Assembly: GCA_027422505.1 (NCBI GenBank)
Contig: JAPQWV010001601.1
Span: 1-64,000, forward strand
Reading direction: 5' to 3'
Length of the DNA: 64,000 bases
From: Craterostigma plantagineum
Taxonomy: Eukaryota; Streptophyta; Magnoliopsida; Lamiales; Linderniaceae
The notes under the pieces are model-generated. The model did not search any database and was not told the DNA's origin. It was given only the letters and a program-made list of their open reading frames with translations. Below are positions 22,319 to 34,846 of this stretch, in pieces. Every line of letters starts with the position of its first letter. The first letter of the stretch is position 1. Both the position numbers and the translations under genes were made by a program.

Positions 22319-25300
22319 ATGACGAACTTGGCAAGCCTCGAATTTGTTGCACTGGATATCAACGGCAAGAACTATTTATCTTGGGCACTCGATGCCGAAA
22401 TTCACCTGAAAGCCAAAGGTTTAGGTGACACCATTATCGCTGCGAAAACCACAACAAATCAGGATGCAGGCGCAACCGACGCCAGTGACACAACCATATC
22501 CACCACTCCTTAGGATAAGGCAAAAGCCTTGATATTCCTTCGTCACCACATTCATGAAAGTCTGAAAACTGAATACTTAAATGAGAAGGATCCGGCTGAG
22601 TTGTGGAAAAGTTTGAAAGAACGATACGACCACCTGACAACTGTTATCCTGCCGAGAGCAAGGTACGAGTGGATAAATTTACGACTGCAAGATTTTAAAT
22701 CGGTCAATGAATATAACTCTGCAGTTCATAGAATTACTTCTACATTGAAATTATGTGGAGAAGCAATCACCGATGATGATAAGCTCGAAACATTCACCAC
22801 TTTCCATCCGTCGAATGTAGAATTACAGCAACAATATCGTGAACGGCAATTCAAAAGCTATGCAGAACTAATATCTGTTTTATTGTTGGCTGAGCAAAAC
22901 AACGAATTGTTGATGAAAAACCACGAATCCCGACCAACCGGTGTGGCTGCGCTCCCTGAAGCGAATGCGGTCAGGCGGAATAATAATGATAATAATCGAG
23001 GAAATGGGCGTGGACGTGGACTGGCGGATATCGCGGCCGTGGTCAAGGCCGTGGTCAAGGCCGAGGTGTGCCAAGGATATTATGGTGGTGATTATCAGTA
23101 CTTTCGTGGTGGTTATCATAACAATCGTGGTGGTTATCAAAGTCTTCCCCAGAAGAGGAAAAGCTATGATAATAAGGATGAGAGAGGCACACCGAACAAA
23201 AGGATAATGATGAGCGATGCTATCGTTGCGGTGGTTTGGGCCATTGGTCGAAAACTTGTCGCACGCCCAAACATCTCGTTGAATTATATCAAAAGGACAA
23301 AGGAAAGAAAATTGAAACAAATCTTGTTCAGGGTGATCCCGCCTCTACTTCTGGTGTCAATGATGAAAGTACTCATTTCGAGGCCGCGGATTTTCAATAA
23401 GCTTCATGTGATTCCCTTATGTGTTATTATCATATGTTTAATTATGTGTGTGTATTATATGCTTGTATTATATGCATCGTTGTGTTAAGTTATTTGTATG
23501 TTTACATGCTTTGTTATCAATAATAATGGTTATTATGTGCTTATTATTAAGGACATTCATACAATGGATAGGAGCATGTGCAATGGAGAATTATGTCTCG
23601 CAGACTGCGCAACGACTCATACGATTCTGAGAAATAAGAAATATTTTGATCATCTTGAAATGAAAGGAGAAAGTGTCATTACTATCTCGGGCAGTACAAA
23701 TATAATTGAAGGCTCCGGAAGAGCTAGCATTTTACTACCAAAAGGGACAAGGCTAATAATCGAAAATGCTTTATATTCTCCTAAGTCTCAAAGAAATTTA
23801 CTAAGCTTTAAAGCTATTCGAAATAATGGATATCATGTTGAAACTGCAGAAAAGGGAGACGTCGAATATTTGCACATGACAAAAGTGATTTCAAATGATA
23901 AAAGAATCATGGAAATATTACCTTCTTTTGACTCTGGGTTATATTATACATATCTAAGAACAATTGAGTCGTATGCTATCGTAAACCAGAAGTTTACTGA
24001 AGCCAGTACATCTAATGTTTGGCATGACCGGTTGGGCCATCCCGGTTCAATTATGATGCGAAAAATATTGAAAATTCACGTGGACATTCGATAAAGAACC
24101 AAAGGATTCTTCAATCTAATGAATTATCTTGTGCTGCTTGCTCTAAAGGGAAGTTAATTGTTCGGCCATCACCAATGAAAGTAAAGAATGAATCTATTGT
24201 ATTTTTGGAACGTATACATGGTGATATTTGTGGGACGATACACCCATCATGTGGACCATTTAAATATTTTATGGTATTAATTGATGCATCGAGTAGATGG
24301 TCCCACGTATGTTTATTATCTACAAGGAATGTAGCATTTGCGAGGTTGCTTGCTCAGTTGGTTCGATTAAGAGCACATTTTCCGGATTATCCGATAAAGA
24401 GAATACGCCTTGACAATGCTGGCGAATTTACTTCCAAGGCATTTAATGATTATTGTATGTCTATCGACATTGATGTTGAGCATCCTGTGCCACATGTTCA
24501 TACGCAAAACGGTCTTGCAGAATCGTTGATTAAACGTCTGCAATTAATTGCAAGACCATTATTGATGAAGTCGAAGCTTCCCTCGTCTTGTTGGGGACAT
24601 GCTATATTACATGCAGCGGCACTAATTCGCATCAGGCCAACAAGTTATCATGATATCTCCCCGTTACAAATGGTTTATGGTCAGGAACCAGATATTTCCC
24701 ATCTAAGAATTTTTGGATGTGCGGTATATGTTCAATTGCGCCACCACAACGCACAAAGATGGGACCTCAAAGGAGGTTGGGAATATATGTCGGATTTGAA
24801 TCTCCATCCATTATAAGATATTTGGAACCGCTAACTGGAGATTTATTCACGGCTAGATTTCCCGACTGTCACTTCGATGAAACAAATTTTCCGACATTAG
24901 GGGGAGAAAAGAAACAGCTGGAAAGAAATATTAGTTGGAATGAATTATCGCAAAATCATTATGATCCTCGAACGAAAGAATGTGAACTGGAAGTTCAGAA
25001 GATAATTCATTTACAAAACTTAGCGAATCAATTGCCAGACAGCTTTACTGACCCAAAGAGAGTAACTAAGTCACATATTCCGGCTGTTAATGCTCCTGCA
25101 AGAATTGATGTTTCTACAGAACAAACACGAGATATTGGGCCTAAACAACAACTGAAGCGTGGTAGGCCATTCGGTTCCAAAGATAAAAATCCTCGGAAGA
25201 GAAAAGGAGCAAATAATAAGAATGGTCCAATCGAGGATTTATCTACTAAAGAAGAGTCGATGGGCATAAATGACGATACAAATGAAACTCATGTACCTGA

Positions 25301-27043
25301 AGATATTGAAAATAATGAAGAGATCTCCATCAATTATGCCCAGAACAGAATTAGATGGAACCGAGATAAAGTCAATGTTGACGATAAATTCTCATTTAAC
25401 GTAGCGCTACTTGAAATGAATGAGATGAATGAAAATGAGGATCATGAACCAAGGTCTGTAAACGAATGCAGACTACGAAAAGATTGGCCAAAATGGAAAG
25501 ATGCAATCGAGGAAGAACTTAAATCACTTGAGAAACGAAAAGTTTTTGGACCTGTAGTCCGCATACCAGAAAATGTAAAGCGATTGGATTTAAATGGGTT
25601 TTTATTAGAAAGAGAAATGAAAATGGAGAAATTGTAAGATATAAAGCACGGCTTGTTGCACAAGGTTTCTCGCAGAGACCTGGTATTGATTATGAGGAGA
25701 CTATTCTCCTGTGGTGGACGCAACTACTTTTCATTATATAATTAGTCTGGCAGTACGTAAGGACTCGATATGCGTCTAATGGATGTCGTCACTGCTTATC
25801 TATATGGCTCACTTGACAGTGACATTTATATGAAGCTTCCGGAAGGATTTCAGCTGCCTGAAAATTCAGGGCCGCGAGATGAGTACTCAATTAAGCTAAA
25901 TAAGTCGCTTTATGGATTGAAGCAATCCGGGCGTATGTGGTATAATCGCCTAAGTGAATATTTATTGAAAGAGGGCTATACAAATGATCAAATTTGCCCT
26001 TGTATATTTATGAGGAGATGTGAAAACGAATTCGTCATTATAGCAGTATATGTCGACGACATCAATATAGTTGGAACTCCTGAAGAGTTGTCGAAAGCGG
26101 TTAATTGTTTGAAAAAGGAGTTCGAAATGAAAGATCTCGGTAAAACAAAAATATTGTCTCGGACTGCAAATTGAATATTTGAAGAATGGGATATTTGTAC
26201 ATCAAGAAACTTATACGAAAAAGGTGTTGAAAATTTTTACATGGACAAAGCTCATCCACTGGATACTCCCATGATCGTCCGTTCATTAGACGTGAATAAA
26301 GATCCGTTCAGACCACGTGAAAATGATGAAGAGATACTCGGTCCTGAAGTACCATATCTTAGTGCTATCGGAGCGCTAATGTATCTTACAAGTCATACAC
26401 GACCTGATATAGCGTTTGCAGTAAATTTATTGGCAAGATACAGTTCTTAGCCGACTCGTAGACATTGGAACGGAGTTAAAAGAATATTTCGATACCTTCA
26501 AGGAACAACTGATATGGGACTGTTCTTCTCTAATGAGTTGAAAAAAGATTTAATTGGGTATGCAAATGCTGGTTTCTTATCCGACCCACATAATGCACGA
26601 TCGCAAACGGGTTACTTATTTACGTATGGTGGAACTGCTATTTCATGACGATCAGTTAAACAGGGTTTAATTGCCACTTCATCTAATCACGCTGAAATAC
26701 TAGCGATTCATGAAGCTAGCAGAGAATGTGTCTGGTTGCGATCGATTATTCAGCATATGCAACAAACTTGTGGATTATTATCGAAAAAGTTACTTCCAAC
26801 GACATTATATGAAGATAATGCAGCATGCATTGCCCAATTAAAGGATGGATATATCAAAGGTGATAGAACAAAACATATATCACCAAAATTTTTCTTCACA
26901 CATGAGTTGGATGGTGATATTGTAGTACAACAAGTGCGATCAAATAAAAATCTTGCAGATTTGTTCACAAAAGCACTTCCCCCAATAATTTTCAGAAGGT
27001 TAGTATATGAAATTGGCATTCGAAGACTTGGAGATTTAAAATG
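22319..27043 (+). pseudogene. Copia gag-pol, interrupted
   Basis: Starts at ATG 22319. Gag runs to about 23400, with a TAG at 22511-22513 and a frame change before a CCHC zinc knuckle encoded at about 23217-23260. A retroviral-type protease region (LADCATTHTIL) is near 23600. A GAG-pre-integrase segment with WHDRLGHPG is near 24020. The integrase core spans about 24190-24800 and the reverse transcriptase about 25480-26200, with the YVDD motif at about 26049. RNase H ends at the stop near 27043. Frames also change near 24060, 24750, 25590, 25700 and 26160, with stops at 26448 and 26646. As written, no intact polyprotein is possible. Confidence 0.9.
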
Positions 27044-27170
27044 ATGTCATCATCAGGGGGAGTAAATATGTGTTGCACTCTTTTTCTCTTAACTGTGGTT
27101 TTTCCCATGTGGTTTTCCATTAAGGTTTTTAATGAGGCAACGAGCTAAAACATATTCTTTGAAAAACAAC

Positions 27171-27180
27171 CAAGGGGGAG
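27171..27180 (+). other. Copia polypurine tract
   Basis: CAAGGGGGAG directly before the right LTR, the expected plus-strand priming site. Confidence 0.8.
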
Positions 27181-27525
27181 TATTATGAACAAATTATGAT
27201 TCATCAATAATGAATCATCAAAATTAAATCATGATTCATCACAATGAATCATCAAAATTGCATGATTAAATGTGGATGTTTTTGGAATATTATGACTCAT
27301 GAATTATGATAAGATGAGTTGTATAAAAATATTGTATTTTTGTATGAGTTGTATAGATGATTAAATTGTATTTTAGTGTATGATTTTAGTATAAATAGGT
27401 GTTTTAAGTTGCATTGTAAGATCATCAATATAGAAAATATATTATCTCCCTTTAAAATCTCTCCTTATATTATAATCATAATATATATAAAATAATCTTA
27501 TAAATCATAATAAATATTTTTAACA
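27181..27525 (+). repeat. Copia right LTR
   Basis: Begins TATTATGAAC and ends TTTTTAACA, followed by the GCATT duplication. Near-identical to the left copy. Confidence 0.93.
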
Positions 27526-27546
27526 GCATTATTTTATTTAAAAGCC
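27526..27546. mobile_element. Right terminus of the palindromic Mutator-like element
   Basis: GCATTATTTTATTTAAAAGCC: the Copia target copy plus the last 16 bases of the Mutator-like terminal repeat, followed by its ATTTTACTT duplication at 27547-27555. Confidence 0.8.
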
Positions 27547-27619
27547 ATTTTACTTGTTGATTCTGAAAAGAAATGTATTTTAAAAATTTAAAACTTGTAG
27601 CAATTTCGTTGTTCCTTTA

Positions 27620-28130
27620 TTCTGAAACCGGATTTTCGAACCGGACCGGAATTTAGTGGTTTAAGGTTTGGTGAAGGTATAAACCGGAATCAAACCGATA
27701 TAAAACGTTACCCTATATTTAATAATATATATTTATGAAGGATGAATCAAATGACATCGAAAATATACATGCTTTCATAACTTTTTTCATAAGAATTTTA
27801 TAACATATCGAAATTGTGTTAGTTAAATTAATAGTATAATAAATCTCAAAAAGTAAATTCATAATAGTGGTCAAAATGAATAAAAGAATATTGGGCTAAT
27901 AGTTTAATTAAAAAATAAAAAGTAACATTAGATAATCGATCAAGTCAAGCCTATTTTCACCTGAAGACTTATACCACTAATCAGTTCCAGTTTTTCATTA
28001 TATTTACTGGTTTAGATATATTTGTACAAAGTTTAACATTTGTCTTTTAATTTAAAGAGCACCGGAACCGAACCGGATTTCGACCGATTCAACGATTTCC
28101 GGTCGGAATGTCCGTCGTCGTGAAACCCTG
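27620..28130. repeat. Probable non-autonomous TIR element
   Basis: CCGGACCGG-type blocks at both ends (about 27626-27660 and 28057-28110) around an AT-rich noncoding middle. The right end reads GAAACCCTGG, whose complement matches the left end of the element at 59041. Boundaries and duplication not resolved. Confidence 0.45.
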
Positions 28131-29147
28131 GTTCTTTGACGACTGCAAAAAGCAATTTAATACTGCCATCACAACAAATAAATTGAAATAGTAACCACCC
28201 TTTACGTGAATTGTTAAATCACGCATGAAAAAAAGGGGATTTTGTAGTAAAATACCTAATTGAAGTTTCAACTTAGGAATCAGTCCCCCTCACTTCATTT
28301 TTTGAATTAGATGCTGCACTAAGCAAAAATTATATTAACTCCCTCATATTTCTTTATTTTGTTCTAAAGCAATTACATAATCCCTTAAATGATATTACCA
28401 TAATACCCTCTCTTTACTCGTAAGATTGGGAGAGAGAATAAGAATTACAATCGCAGAAGCACCATTGAGGAACCATAGAACGGCTCTTCAGTCCATTCCA
28501 CAAAACCACACCTCCCGGTCGCCATCCTCGTCGCTATGCCTCGCCGCCACCACGACTTACTGTCTCCTCCCGAGGTATCATCTAGCTTTGAGCGATTGAA
28601 GATTCACTACGAGTACGTATTTCATTTCCCTCAGTTAGGGTTCGCTTGAATCCATCGTGAATCTCATTCATTTTCTTGGCAAATCATTGATTACACAGCG
28701 TGAGATGGTTCATACAAAGTGAGATTGGAAGTGTTTGGTGATTTTTTTTTTACTTATACTCCTTTATTGTTCGAACTTGTGTATACTGTTCTTTGGATTT
28801 TTATTGGTTAACATGTTTTGGATTTTTATTGGTGAACATGTTCCAGCGTGAGATGGTTCTTTGGATTTTTTTCTTTGGATGTTTGAACTTGTGTTTGGAT
28901 TTTTATCATTGATCAAAGATTCCTTTATTGTTTGGTGATTATACATCGTGAATATTAATTTTTCCAGAATTTGTATTGAGTTTGACTGGATTTTGAACTT
29001 AAGATGTTGATGTCCATTTCCACGCTGTGTGATAACCGTTTTAGTATTCATTGACTAAGCCATTCTAGCATTATTAGGTTAGTAAATCTGCTGTGGATAT
29101 TTATGATGAATTTATTCATAATTTTCTTCTTTTTTTCCTGAAAAAGA
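28131..29147. other. Region without an accepted gene
   Basis: A short transcript-like stretch (ATG at 28536, MPRRHHDLLSPPE, then GTATCA) could be a first exon, but no downstream exon or family could be recognised. Between 28790 and 28920 the phrase tggatttttattggt/tctttggattttt recurs several times. Confidence 0.35.
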
Positions 29148-29408
29148 ATGAAGAAGTATGAAAATGTTACGGAGGATAGTGATGAGGAAGATGAAGCAAT
29201 GGGAAAAGCTTTCTCAAGGTGTTCCCCAACAAAATTTATATCGGTGATAAAGAATTTGCTTCCTATATTGGGGAAAACACAAAAGCAGAAAATAAAATCT
29301 TCACCTCTAGCTCCTTGGTTGGAGATCCCGAAGATTTCTCTAAGCCCTTTAAGAGTTCAAGCAATGCTTAAACGATTTGAAGTAGAGACGTGCATGTTCA
29401 TTGACTGA
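29148..29408 (+). CDS. Unrecognised 86-residue open frame, possibly an element-borne exon
   Basis: Acidic N-terminus (EDSDEEDEAMG) followed by RCSPTKFISVIKNLLPILG and a Pro-rich basic part. The RCSP...F..VI pattern faintly recalls the N-terminal domain next to Ulp1-like proteases in plant MULEs, but this is weak. It lies directly before two tandem arrays and may be the end of a degraded transposon gene. Confidence 0.25.
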   Translation: MKKYENVTEDSDEEDEAMGKAFSRCSPTKFISVIKNLLPILGKTQKQKIKSSPLAPWLEIPKISLSPLRVQAMLKRFEVETCMFID

Positions 29409-29639
29409 TGCTCACTGCTATAGTAATGATTTAGTGCTGTAATGACATGATTTCGTGAAGCCTTTTTCTATGTATTTTGGTTGTTGGATGCTCACTACTT
29501 GATTTATCAAACCAAATACTTACACTCATACAAAAAATACTTTTGAAAGGGGGGGAGATACATTCCACAAATTGTAATTTCAATGAACCATATCAAGTGT
29601 CAATGACATGAATCACCAAATAACATGAAAATAGTTTTT

Positions 29640-31480
29640 CTCACAGTTCACTTGAAATCCAAAATAAGTACTTAATTTGCGGGTAAAATACCTAACACCA
29701 AATCGATACCTTTTCATCAAATAGCACACATATTAGTTTCATTGATCATCAATAACATACAATTTACTATTTTCTCGCAACTCACTTGAAATCCAAAATA
29801 AGTACTTAAATTTGCGGGTAAAATACCTAAATCGAGTCTCTAAATACTTAATTTAGGAAACAAAATACCACGTTTGGGGCCATAAATACTAGCAGATAGT
29901 AGCGTGACATCTAACACTAAATCGATACCTTTTCATCAAATACCATACATATTAGTTTCATTGATCATCAATAACATACAATTTACAATTTTCTCCAACT
30001 CACTTGAAATCCAAAATAAGTACTTAATTTTGCGGGTAAAATACTTAAATTGACTCTCTAAATACTTAATTTGGGAAACAAAATACCACGTTTGGGGCAA
30101 TAAATACTAGTAAATAGTAGCGTGACATCTAACACTAAATCGATACCTTTTCATCAAATAGCACACATATTAGTTTCATTGATCATCAATAACATACAAT
30201 TTTCTATTTTCTCGCAACACGCTTGAAATCCAAAATAAGTACTTAAATTTGCGGGTAAAATACGTAAATCGAGTCTCTAAATACTTAATTCGGGAAACAA
30301 ACGTTGGAGCCATAAATACTAGAAGATAGTAGAGTGACATCTAACACTAAATCGATACCTTTTCATCAAATACCACACATATTAGTTTCATTGATCATCA
30401 ATAACATACAATTTACAATTTTCTCCAACTCACTTGAAATCCAAAATAAGTACTTCAATTTGCGGGTAACATACCTAAATTGAGTATCTAAATACTTAAT
30501 TTGGGAAACAAATACCACGTTTGGGGCAATAAATACTAGCAGATAGTAGCGTGGCATCTAACACTAAATCGATACCTTAGCACACATATTAGTTTCATTG
30601 ATCATCAATAACATACAATTTACTATTTTCTCGCACTCACTTGAATCCAAAATAGTACTTAATTTTGCGGGTAAAATACCTAAATCGGGACTCTAAATAC
30701 TTAATTTGGGAAACAAAATACCACGTTTGGGCAACAATACTAGCAGATAGTAGCGTGACATCTAACACTAAATCGATCATCAAATACCACACATATTATT
30801 TTCATTGATCATCAATAATATACAATTTACTATTTTCTCCAACTCAGTTGAAATCCAAAATAAGTACTTAATTTGCGGGCAAAATACCTAAATCGAGTCT
30901 CTAAATACTTAATTTGGGAAACAAAATACCACGTTTGGGGCAATAATACTAGCAGATAGTAGCATGACATCTAACACTAAATCGATACCTTTTCATCAAA
31001 TACCACACATATTAGTTTCATTGATCATCAATAACATACAATTTACAATTTTCTCCAACTCACTTGGAATCCAAAATAAGTACCGAAATTTGCGTGTAAA
31101 ATACCTAAATCGAGTCTCTAAATACTTAATTTGGGAAACAAAATACCACGTTTGGGGCAATAAATACTAGCAGATAGTTGCGTGATACCTAACACTAAAT
31201 CGATACCTTTTCATCAAATACCACACATATTAGTTTCATTGATCATCAATAACATACAATTTACTATTTTCTCGCAACTCACTTGGAATCCAAAATAAGT
31301 ACTTAAATTTGCGGGTAAAATACCTAAATCGAGTCTCTAAATACTTAATTTGGAAACAAAATACACGTTTGGGGCAATAAATACAAGCAGATAGTAGCGT
31401 GACATCTAACACTAAATCGATACCTTTTCATCAAATATAACACATATTAGTTTCATTGATCATCAATAAATATGAGTATT
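29640..31480 (+). repeat. Tandem array of about 215-bp units
   Basis: About eight and a half copies. The marker gatcatcaataacatacaat starts near 29743, 29963, 30181, 30393, 30600, 30807, 31023 and 31241 and, partial, 31458, a spacing of 207-220. Each unit also carries gcgggtaaaatacct, ataccacgtttggggc and agatagtagcgtgacat. Copies differ by small indels. Confidence 0.92.
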
Positions 31481-32095
31481 TTAGGTCTAAAATTAAGTAC
31501 TTGTTGCCCTAATTTAAGTATTCTAACGATGAATTCAAGTATCAGACTTACAACGAAAGTAAAGATGGGGAAAACCTCTTTTCTTGGTGTTTTTGGTGAT
31601 CAATGTCCTCATTAGTTAGGATGTTTGATTAAAAGCTAACATTTTAGTGTGAGATGATTCGTCCCAATTCGCAGGTATTTTTCGCATAAATATGAGTATT
31701 TTTGGTCTAAAATTAAGTACTTGTTGCCCTAATTTAAGTATTATAATGATGAATTCAAGTATCCGACTTACAACGGAAGTAAAGATGGGAAAAACTTCTT
31801 TTCTTGGTGTTTGTGATGATCAATGTTCTTATTAGTTAGGACGTTTGATTAAAAGATAACATTTTAGTGTTAGATGATTCGTCCCAATTCGCAGGTATTT
31901 TCCTCATAAATATGAGTATTTCGGTCTAAAATTAAGTACTTGCTGCCCTAATTTAAGTATTTTGTCGATGAATTCAAGTATTCGACTTACAACGAAAGTA
32001 AAGATGGGAAAAACTTCTTTTCTTGGTATTTGTGATGATCAATGTTCTTATTAGTTAGGACGTTTGATTTTAAGATAACATTTTCGAGATCGTGA
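31468..32095 (+). repeat. Second tandem array, about 220-bp units
   Basis: Almost three copies starting near 31468, 31688 and 31908, marked by aaatatgagtatttt, aattaagtacttg and attagttaggangtttgatt. The unit is unrelated to the preceding array except for shared AT-rich aagtatt words. Confidence 0.9.
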
Positions 32096-32384
32096 ATCGA
32101 GTCGACCAAGTGGCGTACAAAAATTGTTGTTTTAGTCAACCATATTAAGTGTTAATGAAATGAATCACCAAGAACATGAAAAAACTAGTTTTTTCTACTT
32201 GCCCTGCATAATCTGTCGAATACCTGAATTCGAACATAAAATACTTAAGTTGTGAACAAAAATACTGGATTATCATATAAAATACTGATTCATACAAAAA
32301 ATACTTTTGAAAGAGGGCGAGATACATTACACAAAAATTGTTTCAAAATATACTTAATTCAGATACCTTCAACAGCTTATTGTG

Positions 32385-32700
32385 CGAGTCTTTCAAGCTC
32401 GTACCGGGTTTTTTCCCCCACTCTAAGTTTGGAGTGGGTTTTCCCGTAAATCTTGTGTCATCTGTTTTATTCGTTCTTGTTGGTGTGAGATTCAGTGAGG
32501 CAAACACGAGACCTTTATGTCCGGGGCCAAACTTTACCAAACAGGCCAAGTACGTTGGGTTTGGGGCGGCGAAATGATCTCTCGACGCGTATTTCCGCAC
32601 GCAAGCATAAGAAAGTGAAAGGCTGAGTAGCAAGGCTTTAGGCCGAGCCAAGGTCTCGAACCTTGATTTAGACGCGAAAAATTCTAAGTTAAAAAGGGTT
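32385..32700 (+). repeat. LTR-like fragment
   Basis: A GC-richer block with gggttttcccgtaaatcttg and a short coding-like tail, resembling the end of a Copia LTR. It interrupts sequence of the surrounding element (aaatacc...aaaatacc words resume at about 32735). No partner LTR or duplication found. Confidence 0.4.
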
Positions 32701-33025
32701 GTGACAAAGTTGGTAGCAAATTTCGACTTCAAATACCTAAGTTTGGTAACAAAATACCGATTGTCGTTCCACAAAAACTTAAACATGGTAATAAAATACC
32801 AATTGTCATTCCAACAATACATGCAAATGTGTGGCCGTATACAGTACGATTTAACAACCAAAGCATGTTAACCAATATACAGACTTTCAAAAACCAGTAG
32901 TTACACCAGCATAAAGTTCCTGCACAAGTTAGACAAAATATACTCTCCATAGTTGACAAATCAGACAAATAATGTCAGCCAACATGATCCTGTAGCAAAC
33001 CATTTAATTTAGATCTTTATTGCAC

Positions 33026-33480
33026 TGGTTCTTTGCACGATCGTCTATTATGCCCCCGCCGGTTACATCGCCCACTCTTCATCACACGTTTCGATGCTCC
33101 ACTTCCATTAGTGCAGTTTCTGAAGCATAATCAAAGGTATTCAGCAAAGAAAACCACAAGAACTCTAAACCAATACATATTAATCCTCAAAAGACTTTAC
33201 AGAAAAAAACAATAAACAATATAATCAAAACATTCAGTCAGATTGCAAAACTCTCGTTATTTTTCGCTACACCTATAATAACCGATGACCAACACGACGA
33301 GGCACAAAAATGCAGATTTAGGTGCAAATGAAAAAAAATACCGAAAAGAACCTGTCCTGCCTTGGTTATTTCGGTGGTTGGAACAGCTATTTTTGCTCTT
33401 TGTGCTAGGCGATTGCGAACCGATAGATGACGACACTGATGAAGGATGTTGCTGTTCTGTAAGGCAAAATGAAGGTTTCT
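33026..33480 (-). pseudogene. MULE transposase C-terminal remnant
   Basis: On the minus strand 33090-33034 encode SGRCNRRGHNRRSC, which fits the CCHC zinc knuckle at the end of MuDR-type transposases, with the first Cys replaced by Ser. A second open piece upstream (about 33480-33340, Ser-rich QHPSSVSSSIGSQSP) may be the preceding exon. The catalytic domain is not seen. Confidence 0.45.
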
Positions 33481-33813
33481 CTTAGTTTGTATTTTCTTTT
33501 TCTTTTTTTTTTATTTGGGAAAGTAAAGGGTATTATTGTAAGTTATCATATTAGGTAGTTAAAAGAAAATTTGCCTAGTGGCAGGGGCGATTCACAAAAT
33601 GAATTTGGAAGGAAATGAGGACTAAGTACAATATGTGTTTAGGCATTTTTCTCTAAATTACTCAAAAACAAAGGTCTTATACCCATAACAAAATGTACAA
33701 CTCTCAGTCACCAATTACGATTTTATTAAAAATATCGATTCATAGGATCATCCGACATAAAGGCCAATTCAATATAGCATTATATTTTCTGAATTTATTG
33801 TTTAACCGTCAAC

Positions 33814-34558
33814 TACGGTTGCAAAAGAATCAAACTTTTTTATTCGATTTGCGATTCGATTTGGAATTTTAATATTCGAATTCGAATATCGAATACGAAT
33901 ACAAATACTTTTTTCGGTTTGAATAGTTACCGAATACGAATATATCGGTATTGTATTCGTATAGTTATCGAATATTCGATTCGATTTAATTATATGATGC
34001 AGAATAAATATTAGATATACATAAATACTAGTTAGGCCCACTACGTATTAGGCCCAATGATAATTTTCTTACATGGTCCATCTTCGTGTAGAATAATATA
34101 TTATATATACATAAATAATAGGTATGCCCACTTCGTATTAACGGGTGTTTTATAAAAAAAATAAAAAAAAATCGAATATTCGAATATTCGCGAATCGTTT
34201 CGAATATACTCCCTCCGTGCCAAACCATTTTATACGTTTTACTAAATCGAACGTCCCACATCTTTGTACATTTCTTTATTTAGCAAAAAAACTATCACAA
34301 ACAATCAATATAATAATATTAAATATTCTTAAAAACGTGTCAAAATATACTTTTTATCTTTTAATTGTACTATATTATTAAAGTATTCAGTTTCTTAATT
34401 CTCGTGCCAACTCTCAAATGTCTATAAAGGTTTGGGACAGAGGGAGTATTGATTACATGATTCGTATACGAATCGAATACCGAAAACAAATATCAGATAA
34501 AAATAACGAATACGAATAAAAAATGCAAATATTCGGTTTGGTTCGTTGTGCAACCCTA
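33814..34558. mobile_element. Non-autonomous hAT-like element with perfect 8-bp duplication
   Basis: Left end TACGGTTGCAAAAG, right end complement TAGGGTTGCACAACG. CCGTCAAC occurs exactly at 33806-33813 and 34559-34566. Subterminal arrays of cgaatattcg-type words. A Stowaway sits inside. Confidence 0.85.
34207..34448. mobile_element. Stowaway MITE nested in the hAT-like element
   Basis: Termini CTCCCTCCGTGCC and GGGACAGAGGGAG, TA on both sides, interior as in the other copies (acgtgtcaaaatatac). Confidence 0.85.
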
Positions 34559-34846
34559 CCGTCAACGAGGATAGGCTCTCCTCTCCAATCCCGTGTAATG
34601 ACTAACTCTTACGCCAGTATAGGGTTGAATTGAAACCTGAAAATTACTTATCGCCTATTCTATTATTGTTGGTATTTACGAATGGATTATTGAATGATAA
34701 ATCAGAAAATAAATCAAAATACTATTCCTTGACATCGTATATCTCCACAAAAAAAAGGACCACCTCGAAATAAAATCATAACTAATCAAAAAAAACACCC
34801 ACTAAATTAGCAACTAAATACTCCATTAAAAAAAGGAGAGTGTCAA

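Larger units (their letters stand above)
21447..27525 (+). mobile_element. Ty1/Copia LTR retrotransposon
   Basis: Two LTRs (21447-21795 and 27181-27525) flanked by the exact 5-bp duplication GCATT (21442-21446 and 27526-27530). A primer-binding region follows the left LTR (CGTTATCAGCACGA) and a polypurine tract AAGGGGGAG precedes the right LTR. Domain order protease, integrase, reverse transcriptase, RNase H marks Copia. It inserted into the right terminal repeat of the Mutator-like element. Confidence 0.95.

Noticed and set aside
29640..31480. CRISPR-like array
   Set aside because: Units of about 215 bases repeat head to tail without distinct spacers, in a plant genome; it is an ordinary tandem repeat.
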